NCBI GenBank assembly: GCA_016081115.2 | Contig: JABTTQ020001091.1 | Span: 62,001 to 126,000, forward strand | Direction: 5' to 3' | Origin: Rehmannia glutinosa | Taxonomy: Eukaryota; Streptophyta; Magnoliopsida; Lamiales; Orobanchaceae | DNA: 64,000 nt | Shown: positions 23,247 through 33,439 of the stretch, piece after piece | Position numbering within the stretch: position 1 is the first letter of the stretch | Layout of the letters: every line of letters begins with the position of its first letter | Program-made: the position numbers and the translations under genes | The notes under the pieces: model-generated | The model's input: only the letters and a program-made list of their open reading frames with translations | The model's database searches: none | What the model was told of the DNA's origin: nothing

Positions 23247-25705
23247 TGGACAAAACTTCCTCCTATAGCACCAATGGAACCAAAGACGAGGAGTCGGGAC
23301 GCGCCGGAGAAGGTGAACGGAATGCGGGAGGAGATCAAATGGGACCGGCGAACACCGTGGTGGTGGGTGTGTGCAAAACGGAAGGCGTGTGGGTGAGGGG
23401 CTGAACAACGTTTAGTGCGCGTGTGAGGGACGACCGGATTCCGGGCAGCGGACCACCGGAGATGGACGAACCCGGTGGTGGTGGTGGTGAAGTATGGTGA
23501 CCGGAAAAAAAAAGGTACCCTCGTGCCCAATCCCTAGGCGTGAAAAATTCAAAATCAAAACCCTATTCCCTATTGAAAACCAAATCGATACCATGTAATA
23601 AATATTCTTATTAAACTTGATATCCGATACACTATATGTTAACATATTTATATGCATGATGTGGGGGACATACACCCTTAAAGTGCTCCACTAACTCCCT
23701 AATTAGCTACACATGTTCCCCTAAAGTAATCATATTATATACACTATCTTTACAATTAACAAACATTCATCACAATGTTTACCGAGAATAACGTGGGATA
23801 TATGTTAATAAACTCTCTGCGCAAATCATTCTCTCTTTTTTTTTTTTTTTTTTTTTTTTTGATAACTCGCTTCCAGGCTTACGCCGACTACGCTGAGGAC
23901 AACAGCTCCGCTCCTCATTGCGCCGCTAAGGTGAACCGCGGATGTGCACGACTGGCAAGCGTGTTCTCGACGGTCTGGGCCGACGTACAACCAGATCCTC
24001 CTGTAAAGAGAACAATTATGTTCGACCCCCAATCTACTAATAACGATCTCTCCCGAATCGAACCCACACGGATGCTATTCAGTATGAGTTCCCACCAAAT
24101 CTTCACCAGCTCGCATATGCCCCGGGGAGCAATTTGATGAAGTAGGGATATGAACCTCTGACCTCCACCCCATAAACAATTTGATAGAGCAGGATTTGAA
24201 CCCCTGACCTCCATCCCACAATTGCTTGTGGTGGCAAGTGGGCTAAGCCACCTGGTTAAAAACTTTGGAGGGTAAACTTTTATACTAGCCACCCCCCAAG
24301 ATCGGCTGCGGTCCCCACCACAAGAAACCCCAACTCCGGCCTGGCCTACGGATTAGTATACACCGCTTGGCCCTACGCGTATGTAGGGATTTTTTGAGAG
24401 GCATGGTTCTAGTAAATATCATTTGGAGAGATTCGAACCCAGGACCTCAAAGTGCCAGGCAAGATCCTTTGACCAGTTGGGCTGGCTCCAATTGATCTGC
24501 GCAAATCATTCTCAGATTCACAAAAGGTGAAAATGTCAAAATGTTAACAATCCCACACCTAGTATCAATATAAGGACAACCTAATCCATTCCTTGGAAAA
24601 ACAATCATAGGAGATTTTCATCCCCTGCAGTTTGACAAACTATTGAAACAATTTATACTGGAAAATCCATCTGATAAATGCCAAATAACTTTTTTCTATT
24701 AACAATGCTTAAAGCTAAATGGAAAAGTTCATATAGATCATAGATTCATAGCTAAACTAGACGGATAGTCTTCTTTTTTTTTTTTTTTTGTCTTTCTGCT
24801 TTATTCATACGATGCGGGTTACAGTAGGAGGAAGAGGTTTAGGTTGCCAAAAAAAAAAAAAATTATACGGCTTACTTAATTTAGTACCTCGTTTAGCAAG
24901 ATATGAAATTGTTTAATTCAACATTTGAGCATATAAATAAAAGTCTAAAGAGGTTCAAAATACTAAAAGTGTGCTGACATCAAGTGCAACACAAGATTCC
25001 GATTGAGCAAACGAGACAGGAAGATTACTTACAGTACCTTATAATTGGATCCTTTGGTATTCTTTGTGACCTCTGAGATAGATCCCCAGTCCATTTTCTT
25101 CTGTTCTCATCCCATGCAATTGCAGCTACACAAAATAATATCAACATTGTAAAAATCGGCCTAGCTGGCCGCCAAGGCTCCCCTAGGCTGAGGCGATTTT
25201 GTCCAAATCGCTGAAAAATTGCCATGGAGACTTAGGCGACAAAAAAACAGCCAATAATTAGAAAAAAATAAAAAATAGTTGTTTTCCAGGCGCTGGGATG
25301 CCGTCCGCCTAGTGTCTAGAGATTTCTGCAACATTGCATATTATAGATCAACCATTTCATATTTCTTGATTTTTGTCTCTTACAGTTCAGATACCACAAA
25401 TATATACATAGAAAAATGCAAATCCCTTGTGACACGCCATATCAAGCTATGTAATTGATAAGAGCGAAAAGTTATGCCATTTCTTGAAATCGTTAGATGT
25501 TTAGATACACTTATATTCTACTCGTTAAACAGATAAAGAGTATAAGAAAGCTTACCATGATTGACAAATACAGAAGTGCTCGTGCTATTCTCTGCTGCCT
25601 TTTTCTGTTCATTGGGAGGAGTAGAATTTTCCGAAGGTCTATTCTCATTGCAATCAGAGGTTTCAGCACTATTGTCCATAATGTCTTGAATAAAGGACCA
25701 TCCGC
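17694..25705 (-). CDS. DUF4050 family protein; large transposon-filled intron; 5' exon unresolved
   Basis: Supported exons: 25705-25556, 25125-25038, 18045-17979, 17747-17694 (stop TAA), all joined by GT-AG introns in compatible phase. The conserved C-terminal half reads AIAWDENRRKWTGDLSQRSQ, then WSTTYEELLSTNDPFPNPIP, then EMVDFLVDIWHDEGLFD at the stop, a pattern I recognise from the plant DUF4050 (Gag1-like) family of unknown function. An in-frame ATG at 25679 would give 110 residues. An upstream exon is also possible because the acceptor at 25706 has phase 1; candidate 5' UTR sequence lies near 27.0-27.5 kb. The intron between 25037 and 18046 (6992 bp) holds a copia element, a composite SINE and a MITE. 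The gene itself shows no lesion. Biochemical role unknown. Confidence 0.8.
18153..18413. mobile_element. MULE-type MITE with exact 9-bp TSD
   Basis: The left end GGGAGAACTACAAAAGACCC and the right end (reverse GTGATAATTACAATAAAGCC) form imperfect TIRs. The exact 9-bp direct repeat TTATTACTA flanks it (18144-18152 and 18414-18422). It lies in the DUF4050 intron. Confidence 0.8.
18479..18680. repeat. 111-bp tandem duplication containing the copia target site
   Basis: Copy A (18479-18589) and copy B (from 18590) share GTGAACCGGATGGGGA, TTGAGCTGAAAACACTTTTC and CATGGTTTATTAA. Copy A continues uninterrupted into CAAACATTCATCA. Copy B is split after ATTAA by the copia element, and its continuation (ATTAACAAACATTCATCA) is found after the element at 23755. 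Confidence 0.9.
18681..18841 (-). repeat. Copia 3' LTR (161 bp)
   Basis: TG..CA; differs from the other LTR at three positions. Confidence 0.95.
18842..18852 (-). other. Copia polypurine tract
   Basis: On the minus strand TTGAGGGGGAG directly abuts the 3' LTR; it would prime plus-strand DNA synthesis. Confidence 0.85.
18974..21930 (-). pseudogene. Copia pol: pre-integrase zinc, integrase, RT, RNase H (broken)
   Basis: The 21930-20212 frame carries a GAG-pre-integrase segment (H..H, C..C: RLGHPSF..FECESCQFAK), then the integrase core starting LVHSDVWGPC with D, D (RSDNAKEYLS) and E (SQNGVAERKNRHLLE). A frameshift near 20250, where a run of seven T replaces eight, moves into the 20257-19499 frame with RT: ARLVAKGYAQTYGVDYSDTF, SPVAK and the catalytic YVDDIV. 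That frame ends at TAA in LVGKLN-stop-LTVTRPDIA, where Tyr is usual (a point nonsense change). RNase H follows (19465-18974) with SDADWAGSKEDRRSTSGY and SSAESEYRA. The 3' end reaches the LTR region normally. It is inactive as read; the homopolymer shift may be a sequencing error but the TAA is a substitution. Confidence 0.92.
21931..22941 (-). pseudogene. Copia gag (fragmented)
   Basis: From the ATG at 22941 the frame reads HKLNRSNYLDRSKTVRLYLR and WLRDDARLFLQIRNSID, typical of the copia gag/UBN2 domain. It continues in 22690-22484 (AEKGERSLTDYFMDFKKTHE). The rest up to the protease region is broken by frame changes. An RNA-binding CCHC knuckle and the protease were not clearly resolved. Confidence 0.75.
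22942..23574 (-). other. Copia 5' leader with long A/T tracts
   Basis: Untranslated region between primer site and gag, with a 27-base homopolymer at 23221-23247. Overlapping short frames on both strands look like artefacts of the tract and GC-rich flanks. Confidence 0.6.
23580..23593 (-). other. Copia primer-binding site
   Basis: Minus strand TGGTATCGATTTGG immediately follows the 5' LTR; the first seven bases match the complement of initiator tRNA-Met, as is common for plant copia elements. Confidence 0.8.
23594..23754 (-). repeat. Copia 5' LTR (161 bp)
   Basis: TG..CA; pairs with 18681-18841; followed on the plus strand by TSD ATTAA. Confidence 0.95.
23834..24495 (-). mobile_element. Composite tRNA-derived SINE, three B-box-like modules, 18-bp TSD
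   Basis: Flanked by TCTGCGCAAATCATTCTC (23816-23833 and 24496-24513). Read on the minus strand it ends in a long A-tail (about 23835-23860). It contains GGTTCGAATCT (near 24430), GGCTTAGCCCA followed by GGTTCAAATCC (near 24190-24250) and GGTTCGATTCG (near 24060), i.e. several Pol III A/B-box-like modules. The 3' module (about 23834-24120) matches the independent SINE at 44663-44934. It looks like a SINE whose 5' part is fused to one or two other tRNA-like units, mobilised together as the single TSD shows. Confidence 0.75.
24514..25037. other. DUF4050 intron sequence, no other feature
   Basis: AT-rich with T- and A-tracts near 24775 and 24850; no coding or repeat structure recognised. Confidence 0.4.
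25126..25555. other. DUF4050 intron between the 25705-25556 and 25125-25038 exons, with a GC-rich repeat patch
   Basis: A patch near 25160-25320 contains GGCCTAGCTGGCC..GCCAAGG and GGCG-type motifs of the same style as 38780-38890 (CCTAGGCGCTAG), probably fragments of one dispersed repeat. Class not determined. Confidence 0.3.
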
Positions 25706-26842
25706 CTCAGTATATATTCGGCATATTGTATGCTTTGACCGTCTTGCAATTGTGTCTTTTAATATTAAATGTAATAGAAATGAATACGAAAGAAGAACAC
25801 AATAACTATCAGCAAGATAGTAACCTTATAGTGAAATGAAACAGAAAAAGAAAATAAATAAATACATATGTGTATTTAGTATAGCAGAAATTCTAGCACA
25901 TAAAATATTTGGTCAACCTCCATAGTGACAAAATCAGGAAAAATTTATCGAAATATCATGTTTACGGATTGTGCAATGTATAGAAAGAAAAACAGCACAG
26001 GCTAGAAGTTCAGTAAATATACGGCGAATATGCTCATTTAAATGATTTCTGAACTTAAAATAGAAATTTCAAAGGACCACAAAAATGCATATTGCCGAAA
26101 CAATATCCGTGAAATCAACAAGTAAAATAACAATTATAAAAGAAAATCCAACACTTGGGATCAGATCCTACAAAATTAACCAATTATGGTAAATAAATTG
26201 TAAGAAAAGACCATTCAAAATTTGCAGAACTTAGGACCAAGAACATCATGATGGATTTGAGTCACAATAAACAAAAGCAAGCAGAATAAGGAAACTGTTC
26301 AAGAATTAGATCGATCTAGTAATGAATCTGACAGAAGCTAGAATTAGAGTCGAGTATACTCAGCATTTATTAGTCTTCAATTTCGTTGGTTTGCTAATTG
26401 CTTACATTTAGACACTTCACACTTGACAACTATTCTAGATGTTTGGTTTCCAAGTCGCCATTCGTTCGACTATCCTAGTCAAATGCCATTGGACAAGAAT
26501 AACTCATTTTAGTTGTTCCACGAGTTCGTTTAACATATTTAACATTCAATACTTTTAGTAGTGTGACTTAGTAAAATTGATCATAGGCTTCATTGATAGT
26601 GGCACTCACCAACTACAATTCAGTAAAAACTAGAGAAAATGTATATCTTACTCGAGCAAATGAAAACTCCATTGTTTGATTTTAATCAGCAACTATTCAA
26701 GATTTCCTCAGTTGCTTTTTTCAGTATCGCATATCAAATAACCATGTGAATCTTTCACACACTTTTTAGGATTACGTCCAATTTATGCTCATAAAAGTAC
26801 TCTACCGATTAACCCCAAAGCGCTCAGAAGTGTTCCATATAT

Positions 26843-26972
26843 ATTTTTTTTAATAAGTTGGGAGTACTGATTGGAGGGGATGTGATAAATTTCAAAGAAA
26901 CTGAAAGATGCGGGTTCGAACACTGGTCAACACCCTTTGTAGGGTGAGCACTTGAGCTACAAGCTCGTGGTA
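26843..26972 (-). mobile_element. tRNA-derived SINE (family also at 35631)
   Basis: Minus strand starts TACCACGAGCTTGTAGCTCA (A-box-like TAGCTCAAGTG), then GTTCGAACCCGC (B box), ATCTTTCAGTTT and a terminal A-tract. Same order and sequence as the plus-strand copy at 35631-35766. TSD unclear. Confidence 0.7.
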
Positions 26973-26999
26973 AAGAACACAATTCCAACAGTTAAACGC

Positions 27000-27910
27000 C
27001 CAAAAATCTTACCTTTCCCTAACTGATTTTAATCATCATCAGCTCACAGCTCACTATTAGTTATCTAAAATTTCAAAATCCAAGCAGTCCATTTAACAAA
27101 GAGAGAAAATATGTGAATTACAACAATTGCATTATTAAAGAGAAAGCTAAGTCAGTACACCATAATACATGCACAGAGTCAAAAACAATATTTGAAGAAA
27201 AACACAAAAATTCTAACACAAAATCAGAGAAACCCAGAAATCCATTAATCTTTATCCGCAAGTCACAACCTTTTGGCCCCATTAAAGAATCAAAACCATC
27301 AAGATTCATGTCCTCAACAAACCAACCAAGAAAAACCAAAAGAAGCCAAGAGATGCATTAACATATTCACAAAGAAAAAGACTAGTAACTAAAACTACAA
27401 AACAAACCCAAAAAAAGAAAAAAATGGAGAAAAACAGAATATACAAAAAAGAAGAAACAATAAATAAGAAAGACGGTACCTTTAGTGGGATTTTTGCTTA
27501 AAAGTAGACCAAGCAAAAAATGGAAAAAAATAAAGAAAGATTTAACAAGGGAAGAGGGCGAATATATAGAGAAAAAACGAGAAGCATAATGTGGGCTCAA
27601 GAATATACAACGTCAATTTCTTGGTTTGGTGGCATCCTCTTCACAGTTTCTCAAGTTTATTGATTCTTTTTCTCTATCTCTCTTCGGTCTCTCTCTGAAG
27701 CTGATGTGGATTTGGTTCCATTCTTGGATAAAACTACAAATATTTTGCATTTTCTGATACGATTCCAGCAACTTGGGGGCGTTTTAATTATTTCATATAA
27801 TAAAACCAAGAAATAAAGTACGATGTTCTCATCGTGCTCAAATTTTTGTTGCATCCAAAACAGTGCCGTGGCCCGCGAGGGGCACGGTGGGCTGCGTTAG
27901 TGCGTTCCAA
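27000..27910. other. Probable 5' region of the DUF4050 gene (leader/promoter)
   Basis: On the minus strand GGAAAG|GTAAGATT near 27010 and CTAAAG|GTACCGTC near 27480 are possible leader splice donors, and CT-rich sequence lies around 27660-27700. No unambiguous coding exon was found. The overlapping short frames on both strands are not convincing. Confidence 0.25.
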
Positions 27911-28770
27911 CAAAATTTTCCATATTTTTCAAAATTCAAATAATATATGATATTTTTATATCATGTTAAATTTTTGTATATAATAACAATTTGGCATGAT
28001 TTTTCGAATTTTGTAGCTAATAAAGCGCCTAATATTAATATAAGTTTTCTATTTTTCAAGAAAAATATATTTATTTTTTGAGATAACATAAAATCTTTCA
28101 CAAACAATTAGGATAAGGACACAATTACTCCACTTTTCTGGACAAAAGACAGACATTTATGTTTTTCGGTGATTTTTTGACAAAATCACGCTCCTATCCT
28201 TTTTTGGACAAAAGTACGCTCCTGCCAAAATTTCCGGACTTTTTTACGTTGTTGTTTCTTTGTTGTTTCAAACATGATTCTTCTAATCAAATTTCAGTGC
28301 AAAAAAATAAAATTTACTCTCGTTAACTAATTCATTTTATATTCGAAATCTTATAAAAAAACAAGAAATATACACATAAAACTAAACAAATTGAAAATAA
28401 TATAGAAACAACATGAGTAAAAAAACACAATTCAATTTTTGATTCAATACATGAAAACATAAAAAAACATAGAAACAACCAAGAAACAATATAGAAAACC
28501 TTTCCATGTGTTTCCAAAATTTTCCATGTGTTTCCAAAATTCCAATAAAATATGATATTTTTGTATCATATTAAAATTTTGTATATAATTTATTCAATTT
28601 TTTTCTTTTGTATATAATAACAATTTGGTTTGAATTTTGTAGCTAATGAAGCGCCTAATAGTTTTTTTTTTTTTTTTCAAAATTACACTATGTTAATTAA
28701 GTTTTCTATTTTTCAATAAATATATATTTAATTTTTTTAGATAACATAAAATATTCCACGAACAATTTCC
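27911..28770. repeat. Pair of about 200-250 bp direct repeats
   Basis: 27911-28115 and 28515-28770 share TATGATATTTTT.TATCAT, TTGTATATAATAACAATTTG, GAATTTTGTAGCTAAT.AAGC, GCCTAATA, AAGTTTTCTATTTTTCAA and GATAACATAAAAT. The intervening 400 bp repeats neither. Origin unknown; AT-rich, non-coding. Confidence 0.6.
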
Positions 28771-29469
28771 CACAAAAAATGCATTATTTTTCTAGAATAA
28801 TTATATTTATATCGCTGTATTTCTGAATTAAGTGCGTGTGATTGAGATTTTGTTGAATTATTCTCAATTTATTTCAATTAGTACCCGGAATATGAGTTTT
28901 AAAGGCTAAAAAATTATTCTCGAACTCGAGATTGGTTACAATGAGGCGGTGCATCATATAAAAGTGAAGAACATTTGATCCTACTTCTAAATTTCTAATA
29001 GGTGAAAAACATTAAATATATGCATGTATATAATATAATTTTTTACTAAAATATAAATAAATAAAAAAAAACAGAGTGTAGAACTATAAAATCAATTGTT
29101 TTTCAAAATGTGCACATATAAACCGCATTTATTTTAAAGTAATGCAAATTTTATTTTATAATACTATGACCAACTCCAAAATAACTAACAACAATTAAAA
29201 AGATTTAAATTATTTGTTTTGTATTTCCAATGATGTGATATTAATTTTGTAAAGCAATTTTCCGATAAATTATACTTTATTTTTTTTTGGAGAAAGGATA
29301 TATAAATTTAAATAAAAATATTATAACTACTTTTTAAGATATAATATTCTTTTTTATATATAAGAAGATAGATAGATAATTAGATAGAATATTCTCCGTC
29401 AATTATAATAATGAATATTGGTTGGTCAAGGATTTCCCTCCATCCAATAAAACCAATCTCCACGATGCG
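28771..29469. other. AT-rich spacer, no gene seen
   Basis: Low-complexity sequence with GATA-type repeats near 29367. Confidence 0.4.
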
Positions 29470-30085
29470 ACCAACTAGAGAGCTGCAAAACCACTGTTAG
29501 AAAGTGGGCCGGAAGGGTTTTCCGATGTACCCACTCCGACACTCAAATCAGGATCACTTTAGAGAGAGGAAATATATGAATGGAACAATATGTAAAGTGT
29601 GTATGAGAGTTCTAACATGAGGCACACCTTTTTGTGAGTTATTTATAGGTTGGCAATTAGGGTTTCGCGTTTGACAAGCCAAGTTAAAACCCTAGCTTAA
29701 ACCTTTGGGACTAGGTTACTCATTTTGGGCCGTGCACTTCCCAAGCCCAGCAGCTCGGGATGCCCTTAAGTTTATCCATTAATTGGGACCCAGCCCACTT
29801 AGATGAGAAGTCTTTAGATTTGCACCTTAATTGGGTAGGTCGAGTTCATCCGGCCCAGAGCTCGGTCTTTCCAAACCCATTGAGCCCAATTGTTGGCTTG
29901 AATCCAAGGGCTAAGTAACTAGCCTAGAGATCGGCCCAACCTTGAGAGGTCGGTCCAATCATGAGAGGTCAACTTACCATTGGCCTTTCTATGAGGACGG
30001 TATGAGCCTTCCAGGTTGGGCTTGCATTATAAACTCAAGTCTATCCATCGAGCTCTCTTAAACATGTCGGTCCAAATAGGCTCCC
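29470..30085. mobile_element. LTR-like remnant in the style of the Tat/gypsy LTR at 55.6 kb
   Basis: GC-richer block with GGGCCGGAAGGGTTTTCCGA, ACTCCGACACTCAAATCAGG and many TCGGCCC/GGCCCA motifs. It shares style and order with 55560-56350 (CTCCGATGCTTAAGTCAGTA, then TCGG-rich text). No internal domains follow, so a solo or truncated LTR is likely. Boundaries and TSD were not resolved. Confidence 0.35.
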
Positions 30086-30272
30086 CATCAATTATGTATA
30101 TAGGGTGTGTACTAAATATTCTTTGAGGTATCTTCTCAAAAAAAAAATATGCAATGCTGTGAGTTTTGGAAATCTTTGATCAGGGCCCTCCTTATGAATT
30201 ATGAACAAGCCGAATGGGTTGGACCTCACAATATTAATATATATTTAAAAAGAGAAAACTTATAAAAAAAAA

Positions 30273-31116
30273 GGGTAAGGCTATTCACATCCCCAAAACT
30301 TATCAATACACCCCATAAAACATTAGATAAAAATGCCTTCCCCTAAAATGACTGAAATACCCTAAACCCAATAATGCTCTCACACACAAAAATACGCTCC
30401 ATGGCAAGCGGTGGTCTCTCTTTTCTTGATTTTTCCTTCTTTCTTCTTTTCGCCGTCCTTTTTTTCGTTCTTCGTTCCTGTTATGAATTTTTGAGGGAAA
30501 ACGTGATGCATAATGCACTAATGATTATAAAGATTAATTGCAAGAAAAATCCTAAACCAGGAACTTCTATAAGATTTGTGGAGAAATGGTTTCCTATTAT
30601 GTATCGAGCGAAATTTGCAATTGCTGTCAGTAATGAATCCAAGAAACTGTGGAGATGATAGAGAGATCGGGGATGGCTTTGGAGAAATGGAAAGATTAAG
30701 TGCATGATTTTTCTTTTTTAATAGGTCTCTGGTGCGGGAATTTAATTTTGACAGATTGTTGTTGAATGATAGAGGTGAGAAATGAACTACTTTTTATTAG
30801 CGTGGGCTATTTGAAGTAAAATATCATTAGTATATTGATGATAAAAGAGAAGGATTATGAGTGAAGCGCTGAAAAATAATCAATCTCCATGATCAAATGC
30901 GAACAAAAGTACAACTTTGAATTATGTAAGCATCGAATATAGTTAACTGACTCTGTTTCCAAGATTTGGTGTTTTGGGGGGTTTAATTAGGGGAAGGGTA
31001 AATTAGAGAATGATAGGGGGTGTATTAAGTAAATAGATTATTTTTTAAAATAAAGGTGGGGTTTTTTAAGAAGGGGGGTATATTGATAGATTATAGGGGT
31101 GTTAATAGCGGCTCCC
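30273..31116. mobile_element. MULE-type TIR element, 844 bp, 11-bp TSD
   Basis: The left arm GGGTAAGGCTATTCACATCC and the right arm in reverse GGGAGCCGCTATTAACACCC continue into TTATCAATACACCCC and CTATCAATATACCCC. It is flanked by ATAAAAAAAAA (30262-30272, 31117-31127). A short plus-strand frame (30374-30658) has a hydrophobic stretch but no recognisable family, so it may be chance or a captured fragment. Confidence 0.7.
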
Positions 31117-31127
31117 ATAAAAAAAAA

Positions 31128-31597
31128 TATACAACCAACACCTCTCAATATTAACCAAAAGGTGTCAAAACGTTTTAATTTATAACTGATCCTCATCTAG
31201 AATTTAATATGAGTGGAAAAAAATATAAATATTTGAAAATAGGGTAGAAAATCTTTTCATATAGTTTTCAAGAAAAGAGTAAGTAAATTTCTATATAGGG
31301 TAGTAAATTTTCATATAGATTACGGGAGTTTTGTTGTTCCTATTTGGTTGAGTTTGGTGGTATAGCCGATCTCAGTTTAATGAAATGAGTTTTTCTCTTC
31401 AAGAAAAATACATCCTTTTTCATATAAATTTTAGCTTTCAATGAAAAAGTGGCATTATTTTTCTTAAAAGAATTGTTTTTCCTACTTGTTATATGAAGTA
31501 ACAAACATGAGATTCAAATTGCAACTGGAGCTTTCACGGTGGTTGAAAATTAAATCAATATATTCGATCACTCAATTCAAGATCAATTATTAAAAAT
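31128..31597. other. AT-rich spacer, no gene seen
   Basis: No coding or repeat structure recognised. Confidence 0.4.
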
Positions 31598-31617
31598 CTA
31601 TTTGAAGTTGATGTTTT

Positions 31618-32937
31618 TTTTTAAGCAAAATAACACCCGGGGTGGGGGATTGTGGCGTGATCCCCTACCTGTAGATCAAATAATCAAAGTATCATACAAT
31701 GTCATGTCCCGTCACGGGAGGAGAAAATCAAAAAGCAAGAAACCTATCACTACGACATCTATACAGACTATCATAATGAGATATCTAAAAAATACAAGGA
31801 GAACTAATCCGCAATCAAAATCTAAAGCTCGGATATCCCAGTTGGTCCATCCGAATGAGCGCTACAAGGTGGTGAGAAGTCGTGCCCTCATAAACAATAT
31901 GACTGCCAAGGGCAACAACTCCCAACTCCGCTAGATGATCTGCTGGTTGATTCCCCTCTCTGTGTATGTGGGAAATCGAACATCAAGGTCCTCAAAGATG
32001 TTCCGAATGTGAATCGGTGTATGCTAAACTCGCCAAGAGCAAGGCAACGGATGTGATCGTGGTGACCACCGCCCGGCGTCTAACTCGATCCAATCCGCAA
32101 TAAAAACTGTCGGGCATGCTGTAGTCCCATCTCCAGTGCTAGTAGCTCGGCATGAAAGCTAGACACCGCCTGGAATAAACTATGAAACGCCAACATGAGT
32201 CTGTCCGAATGATCTCGTGTCAATCCCCCGCCACCAACCATCAATGTGTCCCGATCAAACGAACCATTCGTATTCAGCTTAATCTGAGGAGACTAATGTG
32301 CTCGCCAAATTACCATCCTCGGCTTGTGTGGAACCTGTGGTGGATCACTCCCTACAAAAAACTCACTGTAGGGAAGCATCCAGACCAATCCGAGGGGCTC
32401 AAACGCCGACCTGAAACAAGAATCCAGAGATACCGCTCCACCTGCCAAATAATGTGAGATGCCAAGAAAGGAAGGTGTCGATGCTTGACACTATTCCTTT
32501 CCGTCCCGACAAACCATAAAATCAAGCAAGGAACCAGAAACTCGGGTGCCTCGTGTGTGATCGTGTGTGCGACTCGAGAATGTGAGGAATAATATCATAT
32601 CGGTGGTGTGTGGAAGTGTAGTGTCAAACCAAGGAACAAAGTGATTCCACACGGACTGAACAATATCATTCATCAAAAAGAGGTGAGGGATAGATTCAAC
32701 CTGAAGAGAAGAATGTGTATTATGCAAGCAACAACAAAGCAACGTGAAGCAAGGGAAGTGCCACGTGCCTGAAGCTTGATATCCACAGGAATACGATTAC
32801 GAAGGAGACGCCAAAGAAAAATAGAAATAGTAGGAATGAGAGCATCGTTCCAAATGGCACGACAAAAGGTTCTGAGGATTTCTTCCCCTGATAAAATCCC
32901 AAGCAGAAGACATCGAAAACCCACCATAAGAGCCGTA
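31618..32937 (-). mobile_element. 5'-truncated L1-type LINE with zf-RVT and RNase H remnants
   Basis: Flanked by the exact 20-bp repeat CTATTTGAAGTTGATGTTTT (31598-31617 and 32938-32957). Read on the minus strand the insert ends in an A-run beside the left TSD. The first 300 nt encode IWNDALIPTISIFLWRLLRN and RIPVDIKLQARGTSLASRCF, the zinc-binding reverse-transcriptase (zf-RVT) segment. Near 32285-32090 another frame reads LNTNGSFDRDTLMVGGGGLT and SSFHAELLALEMGLQHAR, an RNase H (RVT_3) segment. The RT core and upstream ORF are missing (5' truncation typical of LINEs) and the reading frame is broken. It is inactive. Confidence 0.88.
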
Positions 32938-32957
32938 CTATTTGAAGTTGATGTTTT

Positions 32958-33346
32958 AACTTAACAAATCAAGCTAACATAATTTTTTGTTTGAGAAGAT
33001 TCAAAATTTGAACTTGACTTCGTTGAAAATAAAAAAGAAAACGATGAAATAATACGGCTACTTAAACTTAATTTGTGTTTAACTCATTCAAGCTTGAATT
33101 GATTAACATCTAAACAAAACATGAACACGATTTTCAAAACATGTTAAAAACTCGTGTAATTTTGAAGAATAACATGTTCGTTCGATCTATTCATATACTA
33201 ATTTTTTTTTTTTTTTTTGTGAGGGGATTCGTATCCTATTTCACGGTACTGCTTAACTGATAATAGATTGTTTGAATCGTACTATTCAGTGATTGTTAAG
33301 AATTTGTTATTGGATAATTATATAATTTGGCATTCTCATTACATGT
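32958..33346. other. AT-rich spacer upstream of tRNA-Tyr
   Basis: T-tract near 33202-33218; nothing else recognised. Confidence 0.4.
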
Positions 33347-33432
33347 CCGACCTTAGCTCAGTTGGTAGAGCGGAGGACTGTAGTGTGCTCATAGCAATCC
33401 TTAGGTCGCTGGTTCGAATCCGGCAGGTCGGA
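33347..33432 (+). tRNA. tRNA-Tyr(GTA) with 13-nt intron
   Basis: Acceptor stem CCGACCT (33347-33353) pairs with AGGTCGG (33425-33431), discriminator A at 33432. The D-loop AGCTCAGTTGGTAGAGC and T-arm GGTTCGAATCC are consensus A and B boxes. Anticodon GTA is at 33380-33382, followed by G37. A 13-nt intron (33384-33396) sits between positions 37 and 38, the canonical place; plant tRNA-Tyr genes carry such introns. CCA is not encoded, as expected. Intact. Confidence 0.98.
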
Positions 33433-33439
33433 TTTTTTT
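33433..33439 (+). terminator. Pol III terminator of tRNA-Tyr
   Basis: Seven T immediately after the discriminator base. Confidence 0.9.

Larger units (their letters stand above)
18681..23754 (-). mobile_element. Ty1/copia LTR retrotransposon, 5.07 kb, TSD ATTAA
   Basis: Two 161-bp LTRs (18681-18841 and 23594-23754, TG..CA, three substitutions) enclose gag and pol on the minus strand. The 5-bp repeat ATTAA flanks it (18676-18680, 23755-23759). A tRNA-Met-type primer site follows the 5' LTR and a polypurine tract precedes the 3' LTR. Order gag, zinc/pre-integrase, integrase, RT, RNase H is that of copia. Very short LTRs and 5-kb length fit the Ale-type copia group (inference). It inserted in sense orientation into a DUF4050 intron. 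The low LTR divergence suggests a fairly recent insertion, but pol carries a nonsense codon and frameshifts. Confidence 0.95.

Noticed and set aside
23163..23530. Overlapping 80-118 codon frames with poly-Lys or poly-Phe
   Set aside because: They run through a 27-base homopolymer in the copia leader and disagree with each other; no conserved motif.
24061..24260. Functional tRNA genes on the minus strand
   Set aside because: B boxes are present but the arms do not fold and lie inside an A-tailed insertion with one TSD.
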